Translations under genes and position numbers: made by a program
The notes under the pieces: model-generated
Seen by the model: the letters and a program-made list of their open reading frames with translations, nothing else
What the model was told of the DNA's origin: nothing
The model's database searches: none
Source: an uncultured Caulobacteraceae bacterium
GTDB taxonomy: Bacteria > Pseudomonadota > Alphaproteobacteria > Caulobacterales > Caulobacteraceae
Direction of reading: 5' to 3'
DNA length: 64,000 nucleotides
NCBI GenBank assembly: GCA_903872075.1
Contig: CAIQJF010000003.1
Location: 1 to 64,000 of the forward strand
Shown here: positions 55,242 to 64,000 of the stretch, piece by piece
Layout of the letters: the number at the start of each line of letters is the position of its first letter
Numbering within the stretch: position 1 is the stretch's first letter

Positions 55242-57101
55242 TCAGCGTCCGCCCAGACGTTCTTTGACGGATTGCGCGAGCGTCTGCAGGTGCAACGGCT
55301 TGGGCAGGAAAGAGATACCCGCTTCCCCCTCAAGCAAGTCGGAGAATTCCGATTCCGCATAGCCCGAGATGAACATCACCGGCGCATCGCCGAGGAAGGG
55401 GCGGGCGGCTTTGAGGAGTGCGGGTCCATCCATGCCCGGCATGGAAACATCGGAGATCATCAGGTCGATCCGTCCGGCCTCTGCCTGCGCGATCTCCAGG
55501 GCCTCCTCGCCGTCGCGGGCCTCGATCACCTCATAGCCCCGCCCGCGAAGGAGCCGCGCGGCTATATCCCGCACGCGATCTTCGTCTTCGACGAACAGGA
55601 TACGGCCCGCGCCGGAAAGATCCCGGGGCGGACGCGGCGCGGCGGCAACGCTGGTGGCGGCGACGGCGGGGCCCAGCACGAGCCGGGGGGCGTGCGCCGG
55701 CAGGAAAACCCGGAACGCCGCTCCGCCGCCAGGGGGCGACGCGGCCACGATCCAGCCGTCGGATTGCTGCACGATGCCATAGACGGTCGCCAGGCCAAGT
55801 CCGGTTCCATCTCCGGCCGCCTTGGTGGTGAAGAACGGTTCGAAGATGCTTCCGATAACGCCCGGAGCGATGCCCGGCCCATCGTCGGAGACCTCGATAA
55901 GCGCCAGGTTTCCACTGGCCTCCGCAGGCGCCCCCAGGGCGCGCGCGCCGACGGAATCGAGGCGCGCCGTCCGCAGGCGGATCGTCCCGCCCCCCTTCTC
56001 CCGCAGCGCGTCCCGGGCGTTGACGACCAGATTCATGATCGCGGTCTCCAGCTGCGCCTTGTCGACCCGCACCAGGGGCGCGTTCTCGGCGTAGGCGGTT
56101 TCCAGCCGCATGTTCTCCCGCAGGAGGCGGCGGAGCAGGATTTCGAAACCGATCAGCGCTTCGCTAAGATCGACCACCTCACGTCGCACGGTCGCCTTGC
56201 GCGAGAAGGTGAGTAGCTGGAGGACCAGCGCCGCGGCCCGGTTGACCCCTTCCCGCACCTCGCTGAGGTTGTCATAGGCCGGGTCGCCGAGCGGGTGGCG
56301 CAACAGCAGCTCATCGATCCGCATGCCGATCGCGCTGAGCAGGTTGTTGAAATCGTGGGCGACGCCCCCAGCCAGTTGGCCGATGGCCTCCATTTTGTGG
56401 CGCTGCGCGAGTTGGACCTCCAGCTTCCGTTGCGCGGTCACATCGAGCAGATAGACTGCGCACCGGCCGGCGGCGGCGATCAGATAGAGCTGGGCCGAGC
56501 GGTCAGGCGAGGTCGCGAACGCGACCGGGAACGGCCCCTCGCGCCCTGCCGTCAGTTGCGCGGCCACATCGCCGCGAGAGGATTCGGCGATCAGATCGCC
56601 GAGGGTCGCCACCTCAGCCGCGGGGCCAGTCCGCCCGGCGATCGCCCAGAAGGCTGCGTTGGCGCCGTGGATCGGGCCGGCGAACGGATCGGCGCCATCG
56701 ACCAGGGCCGCGCCGAACGGCGCGAGGTCCGCCAGATCGCGCGCCGTGTGCGACCCATCCGCCGGGTAAAGGCGGCCGTTAGCTGTCAGCCGGACGAGAT
56801 ATCGCCCTGCGTCTGTAAGCCGGATCGTCAGCGGCAGGCTTACGCCGGCGCGAACCAGGACCGCCACGCCGCATCCGCGGTCACGCGCCGACGTGAACGC
56901 CTGGAAAAGGTGTTCGCTTCCCGCCAGCGGTCGAACGGCTGCCCCGAGCAGTCCGCGCCACGCCGCGTTGGCCGCAATGACGCGTCCATCGACCGCGCAA
57001 AGCGCCGCGGGCTCCTCAAGAGCGTCAACCGCCGTGTCGGGAAAAGCGAAAGCCCGCCGCCAGGGCCAGAGGCCCTCCCGGCGCGCGGTTGGCCGTGTCA
57101 G
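55242..57101 (-). CDS. Soluble CckA-like hybrid histidine kinase, CTG start proposed
   Basis: Hybrid sensor kinase of 619 residues if translation starts at CTG 57101, which overlaps the dxs stop as CTGA. Order: PAS-like domain ([20 protein letters not shown], about 30-110), second PAS-like domain (about 118-222), HisKA with His249 in [11 protein letters not shown], ATPase [16 protein letters not shown] and [13 protein letters not shown], and a receiver with Asp551 in [10 protein letters not shown] and Lys in LPKPLHL. The end resembles CckA ([13 protein letters not shown]), but no membrane helix is present. The first standard start is GTG 56867, which would cut the first PAS domain. A lost ATG through an indel is the alternative. 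Confidence 0.82.
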   Translation of the reverse strand: MTRPTARREGLWPWRRAFAFPDTAVDALEEPAALCAVDGRVIAANAAWRGLLGAAVRPLAGSEHLFQAFTSARDRGCGVAVLVRAGVSLPLTIRLTDAGRYLVRLTANGRLYPADGSHTARDLADLAPFGAALVDGADPFAGPIHGANAAFWAIAGRTGPAAEVATLGDLIAESSRGDVAAQLTAGREGPFPVAFATSPDRSAQLYLIAAAGRCAVYLLDVTAQRKLEVQLAQRHKMEAIGQLAGGVAHDFNNLLSAIGMRIDELLLRHPLGDPAYDNLSEVREGVNRAAALVLQLLTFSRKATVRREVVDLSEALIGFEILLRRLLRENMRLETAYAENAPLVRVDKAQLETAIMNLVVNARDALREKGGGTIRLRTARLDSVGARALGAPAEASGNLALIEVSDDGPGIAPGVIGSIFEPFFTTKAAGDGTGLGLATVYGIVQQSDGWIVAASPPGGGAAFRVFLPAHAPRLVLGPAVAATSVAAAPRPPRDLSGAGRILFVEDEDRVRDIAARLLRGRGYEVIEARDGEEALEIAQAEAGRIDLMISDVSMPGMDGPALLKAARPFLGDAPVMFISGYAESEFSDLLEGEAGISFLPKPLHLQTLAQSVKERLGGR

Positions 57102-59014
57102 GCGCGACGACCCTGGGCGACCCGTTCGGCGCCAAGAGCGGCGAGGGTGGCGCGCACGATACCCTCCGCGTCGAGGCCGGCGGACGCGTACATGGCTTCC
57201 GGCTTGTCCTGGTCCTGGAATGTGTCCGGCAGGGTCAGGGTCCGCACCTTCAGACCCCGGTCCAGCGCGCCATGTTCCGCCAGGGCGTGAAGCACGAAGG
57301 CGCCGAAGCCGCCGACCGCCCCCTCCTCGACCGTGATCAGCGCCTCGTGTTCACGCGCCAGCCGCAGGATCAGGTCGACGTCGAGGGGCTTCGCAAAGCG
57401 CGCGTCGGCCACGGTGGCGGAAAACCCGCGGGCGGCCAGCATGTCGGCGGCCTTGAGGCTCTCGGCCAGCCGCGTGCCAAACGACAGGATCGCCACCGCC
57501 GTGCCTTCGCGGATGATGCGGCCGCGACCGATTTCCAGGGGCTCGGCCAGATCCGGTATCTGCACGCCAACGCCGTCGCCGCGCGGGAAACGGAAGGCGC
57601 TCGGGCGATCGTCGATGGCGGTGGCCGTGGCGATCATGTGGGCCAGTTCGGCCTCGTCGGCCGCGCCCATGATCACGAAGCTGGGCAGCTGGCCCAGATA
57701 GCCGATGTCAAAGCTGCCGGCGTGTGTGGGGCCGTCGGCGCCCACGAGGCCGGCGCGGTCGATGGCGAACCGGACTGGCAGGCTTTGCAGGGCGACGTCG
57801 TGAACGACCTGATCGTAACCGCGCTGAAGGAAGGTCGAATAGATGGCGCAGAACGGCTTCATGCCGTCGGCGGCAAGGCCGGCGGCGAAGGTGACGGCGT
57901 GCTGCTCGGCAATGCCCACGTCAAAGGTCCGTGTGGGGAATCGCTTGGCGAACAGGTCGAGGCCGGTGCCGGACGGCATGGCCGCGGTGATGCCGATGAT
58001 GGTGTCGTCGCGCTCGGCCCGCTTGATCAGCTCCTGGGCGAAAACGCGGGTGTAGGTGGGCGCGTTGGACGGCGCGGGCTTGGCCTGCTGGCCGGTCACC
58101 ACGTCGAACTTGGCGACCGCGTGATGCTTGTCGGCGGCGTTCTCGGCCGGCGCGTAGCCCTTGCCCTTCTGGGTGACGACGTGGATCAGCACCGGGCGGT
58201 CTTGAATCTGCTGCACGTTCTTCAACACCGGCACGAGGTGCTCGAGATTGTGCCCGTCGATCGGGCCCACATAGTAGAAGCCGAGTTCCTCGAAGAAGGT
58301 GCCGCCGGTGGCCATGCCCCGGGCGTATTCCTCGGCCTTCCGCGCCATGTCCTTGAACGGCCGCGGCAGGTGGCTGGCCACTTCCTTGCCGATCGAACGG
58401 AGGCGTTGATAGGTGTGGCCCGAGACCAGGCCGGCCAGGTAAGCGCTCATACCGCCCACCGGCGGAGCGATCGACATGTCGTTGTCGTTCAGGATGACGA
58501 TCAGCCGCTTGGTGGCCTCGGCGGCGTTGTTCATGGCCTCATAGGCCATGCCGGCGCTCATGGAGCCGTCGCCGATCACCGCGATCACGGCATTGTCCTC
58601 GCCGCGCATGTCACGGGCGACGCAGAAACCGAGCGCGGCGGAGATCGAGGTCGAGGCGTGAGCGGTGCCGAAGGGGTCGTAGGGACTTTCGGCGCGCTTG
58701 GTGAAGCCCGAAAGGCCACCGCCCTGACGCAGGGTGCGAATCCGCTCGCGCCGGCCGGTCAGAATTTTGTGAGGATAGGCCTGGTGGCCGACGTCCCAGA
58801 TCACGATGTCGCGCGGAGTCTCGAACACATGGTGCAGGGCGACCGTGAGCTCCACGACCCCCAGACCGGCGCCGAGGTGGCCGCCGGTGACCGAAACCGC
58901 GTCGATGGTCTCGGCGCGCAGTTCATCGGCCAGCCGCCGCAACTCGGGAATCGAGAAGCCACGGGTGTCGGCGGGCTCGCTGACGGTGTCGAGAAGAGGA
59001 GTGGATAAAACCAT
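57098..59014 (-). CDS. dxs: 1-deoxy-D-xylulose-5-phosphate synthase
   Basis: Thiamine-diphosphate enzyme that starts the MEP isoprenoid pathway from pyruvate and glyceraldehyde 3-phosphate. 638 residues. Motifs: [36 protein letters not shown] (part), the cofactor motif [17 protein letters not shown], and the transketolase-type second half [20 protein letters not shown] 59014. 102 bases after ispA in the conserved xseB-ispA-dxs order. Confidence 0.97.
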   Translation of the reverse strand: MVLSTPLLDTVSEPADTRGFSIPELRRLADELRAETIDAVSVTGGHLGAGLGVVELTVALHHVFETPRDIVIWDVGHQAYPHKILTGRRERIRTLRQGGGLSGFTKRAESPYDPFGTAHASTSISAALGFCVARDMRGEDNAVIAVIGDGSMSAGMAYEAMNNAAEATKRLIVILNDNDMSIAPPVGGMSAYLAGLVSGHTYQRLRSIGKEVASHLPRPFKDMARKAEEYARGMATGGTFFEELGFYYVGPIDGHNLEHLVPVLKNVQQIQDRPVLIHVVTQKGKGYAPAENAADKHHAVAKFDVVTGQQAKPAPSNAPTYTRVFAQELIKRAERDDTIIGITAAMPSGTGLDLFAKRFPTRTFDVGIAEQHAVTFAAGLAADGMKPFCAIYSTFLQRGYDQVVHDVALQSLPVRFAIDRAGLVGADGPTHAGSFDIGYLGQLPSFVIMGAADEAELAHMIATATAIDDRPSAFRFPRGDGVGVQIPDLAEPLEIGRGRIIREGTAVAILSFGTRLAESLKAADMLAARGFSATVADARFAKPLDVDLILRLAREHEALITVEEGAVGGFGAFVLHALAEHGALDRGLKVRTLTLPDTFQDQDKPEAMYASAGLDAEGIVRATLAALGAERVAQGRRA

Positions 59015-59116
59015 TATAAGACCTGTCAGGCGCCCCCGCCTTGTACAGCGCGGGTTCGTCGCGCCACCCGTGATTGGATTTTACGAATCGGGCCAGCGAG
59101 CGGCCCTGTAGGAAAC

Positions 59117-60004
59117 TTAAGTCTTTCGCTCTAGCACGAAATCGACTGCGGACCGCAAAAATTGGCCGCGATCGCCGAACAGATCCAGATGCGCCTTGGT
59201 TTGTGTCACGAGATGGGCGATCCGGTCCTTTGCAGCGTCAACGCCCAGCAGGGTGACGAAATTCGTCTTGCCAAGCGCCGCGTCCTTGCCTCCGGCCGCC
59301 TTGCCAAGCGACTCGACGTCGCCTTCCGCGTCGAGCACGTCGTCGACGATCTGATAGGCCAGGCCGATGTCGCGGCCGAAGGCGAGCAGAGCGTGGCGCT
59401 CCGCATCCTTGGGTCGCGCCATGGCCAGAGGCAGTTCGAAAGCACAGGCGATCAAGGCTCCGGTCTTCATCCGCTGCATCCGCGCCACGGCGCCGAGATC
59501 GTCGCGAACACCGAGCAGGTCGATCATCTGGCCGCCGACCATACCCCGCGCGCCGGAGGCGACGGCGAGCAGGCGCACCAGATCGGCGCGAATATCGCCG
59601 CTGTGGTGGGTGTCGTGATCGGCCATGATCTCGAAGGCGACGGTCAGCAGCGCGTCGCCTGCCAGGACGGCCGTCGCCTCGTCATAGGCTTTGTGGACCG
59701 TCGGACGGCCGCGGCGCAGGTCGTCATCGTCCATGCACGGCAGGTCATCGTGAACCAGGCTGTAGGCATGCACGCACTCCAGCGCGCAGGCCGCACGGAG
59801 GACCGAACGTTCCGGCAGGTCGAACAGTCGTCCGGTCTCGAGCGCGAAGAACGGCCGCAGCCGCTTTCCAGGGCCAAGCGCCGCGTAGCGCATGGCTTCG
59901 GTCAACCGGGCTTCCGGTCCATCGGCGCGTGGCAGGAGCTCGTCGAGCGCGACGGTGACGAGATCGGCGGCTTGCGCGATGCGCTGAGCGAGGGCGGCGG
60001 CCAC
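59117..60004 (-). CDS. ispA: Farnesyl/geranyl diphosphate synthase
   Basis: Trans-prenyl transferase, 295 residues. First Asp-rich motif in [20 protein letters not shown], second in YQIVDDVLD, plus GPGKRLRP at the substrate end and KTGALIACA. Makes C15 prenyl diphosphate for quinone, hopanoid or carotenoid synthesis. Start codon GTG 60004, 2 bases after the xseB stop. Confidence 0.95.
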   Translation of the reverse strand: MAAALAQRIAQAADLVTVALDELLPRADGPEARLTEAMRYAALGPGKRLRPFFALETGRLFDLPERSVLRAACALECVHAYSLVHDDLPCMDDDDLRRGRPTVHKAYDEATAVLAGDALLTVAFEIMADHDTHHSGDIRADLVRLLAVASGARGMVGGQMIDLLGVRDDLGAVARMQRMKTGALIACAFELPLAMARPKDAERHALLAFGRDIGLAYQIVDDVLDAEGDVESLGKAAGGKDAALGKTNFVTLLGVDAAKDRIAHLVTQTKAHLDLFGDRGQFLRSAVDFVLERKT

Positions 60005-60006
60005 GA

Positions 60007-60249
60007 TCAGGCGAACTCAGCCGGTTCGGACGTCACGGCGCCAGCCGGGCCGAGGATGATCTTCTCGACCTGCAGCTGCGCGGCTTTGAGTTTCGCCTCG
60101 CAATGGGCCTTGAGCTGAGCGCCGCGCCGATAGACATCGACGGACCGTTCCAGTTCCGCTTTCCCGGATTCGAGCTCAGCGACGATCTTTTCCAGTTCGG
60201 CAAGCGCCTGTTCGAAAGACAAGGAAGCGACGTCGATGGGTTCGGTCAT
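60007..60249 (-). CDS. xseB: Exodeoxyribonuclease VII small subunit
   Basis: 80 residues. Family pattern [20 protein letters not shown] then [22 protein letters not shown]. Forms exonuclease VII with XseA, encoded elsewhere. ATG 60249 (MTEPIDVAS) is used, not the longer frame at 60288. First gene of the xseB-ispA-dxs set. Confidence 0.95.
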   Translation of the reverse strand: MTEPIDVASLSFEQALAELEKIVAELESGKAELERSVDVYRRGAQLKAHCEAKLKAAQLQVEKIILGPAGAVTSEPAEFA

Positions 60250-60363
60250 GGGGTCGGGAAAGGCTCTTGGAGGGCGTAACAGCCGCACCCTAGCCGAGAC
60301 CCGCCGTGCGCCGCAACGTCAGGGCGGCGGGGCCATGTGTCACGCGGCCTGGATTGGCGCCTG

Positions 60364-60939
60364 CTAACGCGGCGGTTCGAACCGTCGCGCCGACCAGTAT
60401 CGATAGCCCTGATCAAGCGTTCGCCGCCACCCGCGCGCGGCGAGGGCGCGGCCGATCATGTAGTTGAAATAGCCGTGCGCGATCAGCACGACATCCTCTC
60501 CGGCCGCGGCGCTTTCCATGAGCCGGGCGGCCGCTTGGGCGGCGCGCACTTTGGCCTCCCCATGCGATTCCTGGCCGTCGTGATAGTCGAACGCGCGCCA
60601 GCACAGCCGCGACACCACGCCCCACCAGCGGGGACTGAGCCGCAGCCAGTCCGGCAGCGGCGGAGACGGCAACGGAGCCTCGATATAGAGATCGTCGCTT
60701 TCGAACGTCCGGTCGCCGGCGACAGCCCGCGCGCTCTGTATGGCGCGTTCGCGGCTCGAGGAGAACAGCACCCCCGCCGCGGCGGCCATGCTCCGGAGCG
60801 ACGCCGGCGGGGTCTGTCCCGGCTTGAGGCCGCCGGCCTCATAACGGCCCCACCAGTCGCGATAGCCGGCCGCCGTCAGACGGACCCGGCGCGACAGGGC
60901 CGGCTCGCCGTGGCGAGCCAGAATCACGGCGCCGGCCAT
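60364..60939 (-). CDS. Histidine phosphatase family protein
   Basis: 191 residues. Phosphohistidine motif ILARHGEPALS near the N-terminus, FSSSRERAIQSA, and the second catalytic His in VVLIAHGYFNYMIGRAL. Family members include phosphoglycerate mutase-like, SixA-like and broad phosphatases; function not known here. ATG 60939 gives the motif at residue 9; the frame upstream lies in the HDAC-like gene. Starts 4 bases after the HDAC-like stop, so cotranscription is likely. Confidence 0.87.
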   Translation of the reverse strand: MAGAVILARHGEPALSRRVRLTAAGYRDWWGRYEAGGLKPGQTPPASLRSMAAAAGVLFSSSRERAIQSARAVAGDRTFESDDLYIEAPLPSPPLPDWLRLSPRWWGVVSRLCWRAFDYHDGQESHGEAKVRAAQAAARLMESAAAGEDVVLIAHGYFNYMIGRALAARGWRRTLDQGYRYWSARRFEPPR

Positions 60940-60943
60940 GGAC

Positions 60944-61864
60944 TCATTCCCCTTGCAGCGCCCGGACATGGGCCACGGCCGACTCCGCCAGCCCGCGCAG
61001 GTCGTAGCCACCCTCGAGCGTGGATACAAGTTTGCCGCCGCACCGTCGGCGCGCGACGTCGAGGGCGGCCCGGGTGGCCCAGGCAAAGTCGTCGGCTTCA
61101 AGCGACTGATCCGCCAGCGGGTCGCGTACATGCGCATCGAATCCGGCCGAAATCAGAATGAGGTCCGGCGCGAAGGCGTCCACGCGGTCCAGCAAGCTCT
61201 CGAACGCGGTTCGCCAGACCTGACGCGACGCATGCGGGGGCACCGGCGCATTGACGACGTTGCCGACGCCGGTCTCTTCGGCCCCGCCCGTGCCCGGATA
61301 GCCGGGGCTCTCATGCGCCGAGGCGAAGAACAGGTTCGGATCGGTCTCGACCACGGCCTGGGTGCCGTTGCCGTGATGAACGTCGAAATCCACAATCGCG
61401 ACGCGGGCCAGACCGGCCGCCTGGGCGGCTCGCGCCGCGATGGCGATGTTCGACAACAGGCAGAAGCCCATGGCGAATTCCGGACCGGCATGATGCCCCG
61501 GGGGGCGAACCGCGCAGAACGCGCGGCGAACCTCGCCCGCGGCGACGGCCTGAACCGCCGCGACCACAGCGCCGGCCGCCAGACGGGCCGCGCGCCAGGA
61601 CCCGGGAGACATCTCGGTGTCGGAGTCGATCATCGCCACACCATGTTCCGGCGCAAAGGCCTCAAGGCGGCGAAGAAACAAGGGGTCGTGCACCCGCGCG
61701 AGATCGCCGGCCGTTACGAGCGGCGCTTCGAGGGTCTGCAGATGCAGATCGGACGCCTCCGAGAGCGCCGCGGTGACAGCCGCCAGACGCGCCGGCCGCT
61801 CGACATGGCCTTCTCGCGGCCTGTGGTCCAACATGTCGGGGTGGGTGTAGAGGGCGACCGTCAT
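60944..61864 (-). CDS. Histone deacetylase-like amidohydrolase
   Basis: Zinc-dependent deacetylase of the arginase-deacetylase fold, 306 residues. Motifs: RPREGHVERPARLAAV, CAVRPPGHHAGP (charge-relay His pair), IVDFDVHHGNGTQAV with zinc ligands Asp and His, ISAGFDAHVRDPL with the third Asp, and LEGGYDLRGLA. Bacterial members act on acetylpolyamines, acetoin-linked targets or lysines; the substrate here is unknown. Divergent from the GNAT gene by 34 bases, which is an attractive pairing of acetylation and deacetylation but only an inference. Confidence 0.92.
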   Translation of the reverse strand: MTVALYTHPDMLDHRPREGHVERPARLAAVTAALSEASDLHLQTLEAPLVTAGDLARVHDPLFLRRLEAFAPEHGVAMIDSDTEMSPGSWRAARLAAGAVVAAVQAVAAGEVRRAFCAVRPPGHHAGPEFAMGFCLLSNIAIAARAAQAAGLARVAIVDFDVHHGNGTQAVVETDPNLFFASAHESPGYPGTGGAEETGVGNVVNAPVPPHASRQVWRTAFESLLDRVDAFAPDLILISAGFDAHVRDPLADQSLEADDFAWATRAALDVARRRCGGKLVSTLEGGYDLRGLAESAVAHVRALQGE

Positions 61865-61898
61865 CGCTGAAGACTAGACCGGGAACGAGCACGAAACC

Positions 61899-62414
61899 AT
61901 GACAGAACCGACCATAAGGCGCGCAACGCTCGCCGACGCCGCAACCCTCTCCCGCCTGGGCGCCGAGACGTTCACGGACACCTTCAGTCACCTCTATCCG
62001 CCTGAAGACCTCGCGGTTTTCCTGGCCGAGTCGCACTCCGTCGCTGCCTATCGCGGCTATCTGTCCGATCCCGCATACGGCGTCTGGCTTATGGAGGCCG
62101 AGGGCGAACCGATCGGCTACGGCCTCGCCGGCCCGTCATCCCTGCCCCACCCGGACGTCACCCCGGCGTGCGGCGAACTGAAGCGCGTCTATATGCGGAA
62201 GGCCTGGCAGGGCGGCGGTCGCGGCGGGCGGTTGCTGGACGTCGCACTGCAGTGGCTTGAGGCTGAAAAGACCGGATCCCTGTGGATCGGTGTCTGGTCA
62301 GGCAACGAGGGCGCGCAAAAGCTCTATGCCAAGAAGGGGTTCGAAAAGGCCGGGGAATACCGCTTCAAGGTCGGCGGAACGCTCGACCACGAGTTCATCA
62401 TGCGGCGCGCCTAA
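61899..62414 (+). CDS. GNAT-family N-acetyltransferase
   Basis: 171 residues. Start TIRRATLADAATLSRLGAET, acetyl-CoA-binding motif A around LKRVYMRKAWQGGGRGGRLLD (Q/R-x-x-G-x-G/A form), and motif B LWIGVWSGNEGAQKLYAKKGF. Substrate unknown. Divergent from the HDAC-like gene; 136 bases before the VWA gene. Confidence 0.9.
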   Translation: MTEPTIRRATLADAATLSRLGAETFTDTFSHLYPPEDLAVFLAESHSVAAYRGYLSDPAYGVWLMEAEGEPIGYGLAGPSSLPHPDVTPACGELKRVYMRKAWQGGGRGGRLLDVALQWLEAEKTGSLWIGVWSGNEGAQKLYAKKGFEKAGEYRFKVGGTLDHEFIMRRA

Positions 62415-62550
62415 GTCCGGCTGCGCTGTTCGGACTGCGCTGTTCGGACTGGACAGAAAACCCCGCGGCCGCCATCTTCCGTCAAACGATTGTTCGACCG
62501 CCCCCAAGGTCCGGGATCGCGACGTCCGGACCGTGAGAGAGCCAAAGCCC

Positions 62551-63738
62551 ATGTTCATGAAATTCTTCACCGAACTGCGTTCCGCCAAGATACCGGTGAC
62601 CCTCAAGGAATACCTCATGCTCATGGAGGGCATGGACAAGGGCGTCATCGAGAAACGCGTCGAGGACTTCTACTACCTCTCCCGCTCGGCCCTGGTGAAG
62701 GACGAGAAGTTCCTGGACCGGTTCGACGTGGTGTTCGGCCATGTCTTCAAGGGCCTGGACCTGGTCTCGCTGGAGAAGGCCACCGACATTCCGGCCGAGT
62801 GGCTCAAGCGCCTGACAGAGAGCTTCCTCACCGAAGAGGAAAAGAAGCAGATTGAGGCCATGGGCGGCTTCGACAAGCTCATGGAAATGCTCCAGGAGCG
62901 GATGAAGGAAGCCCAGGGCGAAGGCGACGGGGACGAGGAGGGCGACGAGAACGGCCGCGGCCGGGGCCGCAACTTCCCCATCGGCGCCGACGGCTATCAC
63001 CCCGAGGGCATCCGCATCGGCCAGGACAAAGGCCGCCACGGCAAGGCGATCAAGGTCTGGGACAAGCGCGAGTACAAGAACCTCGACGACACCGTCGAGC
63101 TCGGCACCCGCAACATCAAGATCGCCCTGCGCCGCCTGCGCAAGTTCGCCCGCCAGGGCGCGCCCGACGAACTGGACATCAAGGGCACGATCAAGGAGAC
63201 GGCCAACAAGGGCTATCTCGACCTGATCATGCAGCCCGAGCGGCGCAACACCATCAAGGTGCTGATCTTCTTCGATATCGGCGGCTCGATGGACAGCCAC
63301 ATCCGGGTCTGTGAGGAGCTGTTCAGCGCCGCGCGCACCGAGTTCAAGACCATGGAGTTCTTCTACTTCCACAACTGCCTTTACGAGGGCGTGTGGAAGG
63401 ACAACCGGCGCCGTCATGCCGAGAAGCTCGACACCTGGGACATCCTCAACAAGTACGGCCGGGACTATAAGATCATCTTCGTCGGCGACGCGACCATGAG
63501 CCCCTATGAGATCACCTATCCGGGCGGCTCGGTGGAGCACTGGAACGAGGAGCCGGGCGCGGTGTGGATGGACCGGGTGACCAACACCTGGGAAAGCGTG
63601 GCTTGGCTCAACCCCACGCCCGCCCGCCACTGGGAGCACACCCCCTCGATCGGCGTGATGCGCCAGATCATCGGCGAGCGGATGTTCCCCCTGACCATCC
63701 AGGGCCTGGATCAGGCGATGCGGGAGCTGGTGCGCTAG
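62551..63738 (+). CDS. CoxE-like VWA-domain protein
   Basis: 395 residues, probably cytoplasmic. N-terminal helical part FFTELRSAKIPVTLKEYLML and SRSALVKDEKFLDRFD, an acidic linker (EGDGDEEGDENGRGR), then a VWA domain. Its MIDAS is DIGGS in VLIFFDIGGSMDSHI (Gly replacing the first Ser of DxSxS, seen in this subfamily as far as I recall), with FVGDATMSPYEI as the later Asp. Proteins of this type work with MoxR-type AAA ATPases, but no such gene is in the window. ATG 62551 or 62557. Confidence 0.88.
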   Translation: MFMKFFTELRSAKIPVTLKEYLMLMEGMDKGVIEKRVEDFYYLSRSALVKDEKFLDRFDVVFGHVFKGLDLVSLEKATDIPAEWLKRLTESFLTEEEKKQIEAMGGFDKLMEMLQERMKEAQGEGDGDEEGDENGRGRGRNFPIGADGYHPEGIRIGQDKGRHGKAIKVWDKREYKNLDDTVELGTRNIKIALRRLRKFARQGAPDELDIKGTIKETANKGYLDLIMQPERRNTIKVLIFFDIGGSMDSHIRVCEELFSAARTEFKTMEFFYFHNCLYEGVWKDNRRRHAEKLDTWDILNKYGRDYKIIFVGDATMSPYEITYPGGSVEHWNEEPGAVWMDRVTNTWESVAWLNPTPARHWEHTPSIGVMRQIIGERMFPLTIQGLDQAMRELVR

Positions 63739-63808
63739 GTTCCCTGGCGTTTCGGGAGCAGTGGGCGGCCGTCGCCCGTCCCGATCCGAAACAAACTAGA
63801 TCAGGCGC

Positions 63809-64000
63809 ATGACCGACACCGGGATTCCCTCCGCCGAACCCGCGCCCGCTCCGCGGGCGGACGGAGACGCCGCGACCAAGGCCGCTGTGTTCACGACGGC
63901 CGAACGGCTGTTCGCGCTGAAGGGCTTCCGGAACGTCTCCGTGCGCGACATCACGGCCGAGGCCGGGGTCAATCTCGCCAGCGTGAACTACCACTTCGGG
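63809..64000 (+). CDS. TetR/AcrR-family regulator (3' partial)
   Basis: Runs off the right edge after 64 codons. An Ala/Pro-rich lead of about 20 residues is followed by the TetR DNA-binding domain: TKAAVFTTAERLFALKGFRN, VSVRDITAEAGVNLASVNYHF. The HTH matches the family well. Ligand domain not visible. ATG 63809. Confidence 0.88.
   Translation, partial: MTDTGIPSAEPAPAPRADGDAATKAAVFTTAERLFALKGFRNVSVRDITAEAGVNLASVNYHFG

Overview
The window is a GC-rich stretch of an alphaproteobacterial chromosome, most likely from the Caulobacterales (Caulobacter/Phenylobacterium-like). The evidence is the recA-alaS and xseB-ispA-dxs orders, a purC-purS-purQ-purL operon near bolA and a CGFS glutaredoxin, a DUF1476 (ATPase inhibitor zeta) gene, an alphaproteobacterial GTTC-N7-GTTC SOS box before recA, a CckA-like hybrid kinase and several PEPxxWA-CTERM proteins. 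Genes are densely packed, often with 4-nt ATGA/GTGA overlaps. No gene-free stretch exceeds about 300 bases. There is no rRNA, CRISPR array, integrase or insertion sequence; the only RNA gene seen is tRNA-Leu(TAA).

Region 1 (1-9.8 kb, +) is a type II secretion operon in the order gspE-F-G-H-I-J-L-M-(C/N)-D-K, with gspE entering from the left edge and no prepilin peptidase gene in view. Two palindromic elements follow, one of which encodes the last residues of a convergent acyl-CoA ligase. Region 2 (9.9-14.3 kb) holds that ligase, a PEPxxWA-CTERM protein, a RelE/HTH toxin-antitoxin pair with its operator, tRNA-Leu and an unknown protein with a probable leaderless promoter.

Region 3 (14.3-21.5 kb) is a coenzyme F420 locus: two luciferase-like oxidoreductases, an alpha/beta hydrolase, an NADPH:F420 reductase and cofE-cofD-cofC, translationally coupled from the reductase on. 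NIPSNAP and MoaB/CinA-like genes follow. The FO synthase is not here. Region 4 (21.6-30.4 kb) carries sfsA, map, radC, a tyrosine-rich PEPxxWA-CTERM protein next to a TPR-sulfotransferase, a GST, an MFS transporter, the ATPase inhibitor and a KirBac-type channel.

Region 5 (30.6-38.6 kb) has the purine genes purCSQL, then bolA and grxD. A 1089-residue protein (predicted seven-bladed propeller, three ASH-type domains, VWA domain) sits between purL and bolA. Region 6 (38.7-49.8 kb) contains rpsD, trmJ, a Tat-lipoprotein class A beta-lactamase, icd, alaS, recA, a nitronate monooxygenase and an EF-G-like gene broken by a single-base frameshift.

Region 7 (50-55.2 kb) has a second TPR-sulfotransferase/PEPxxWA-CTERM pair, a hydrolase, cytochrome b561, a glycine-zipper protein and a Nudix hydrolase. 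Region 8 (55.2-64 kb) is a minus-strand run HDAC-like, phosphatase, xseB, ispA, dxs and a soluble hybrid kinase whose best start is a CTG overlapping the dxs stop. It is followed on the plus strand by a GNAT protein, a CoxE-type VWA protein and the start of a TetR regulator.

The most interesting candidates are: the repeated pairing of TPR-sulfotransferases with tyrosine/acid-rich PEPxxWA-CTERM proteins, suggesting protein tyrosine sulfation; the large propeller-ASH-VWA protein between purL and bolA; and the F420 locus. Two apparent single-base losses (the EF-G-like gene and the GspC/N gene) may be real mutations or assembly errors.
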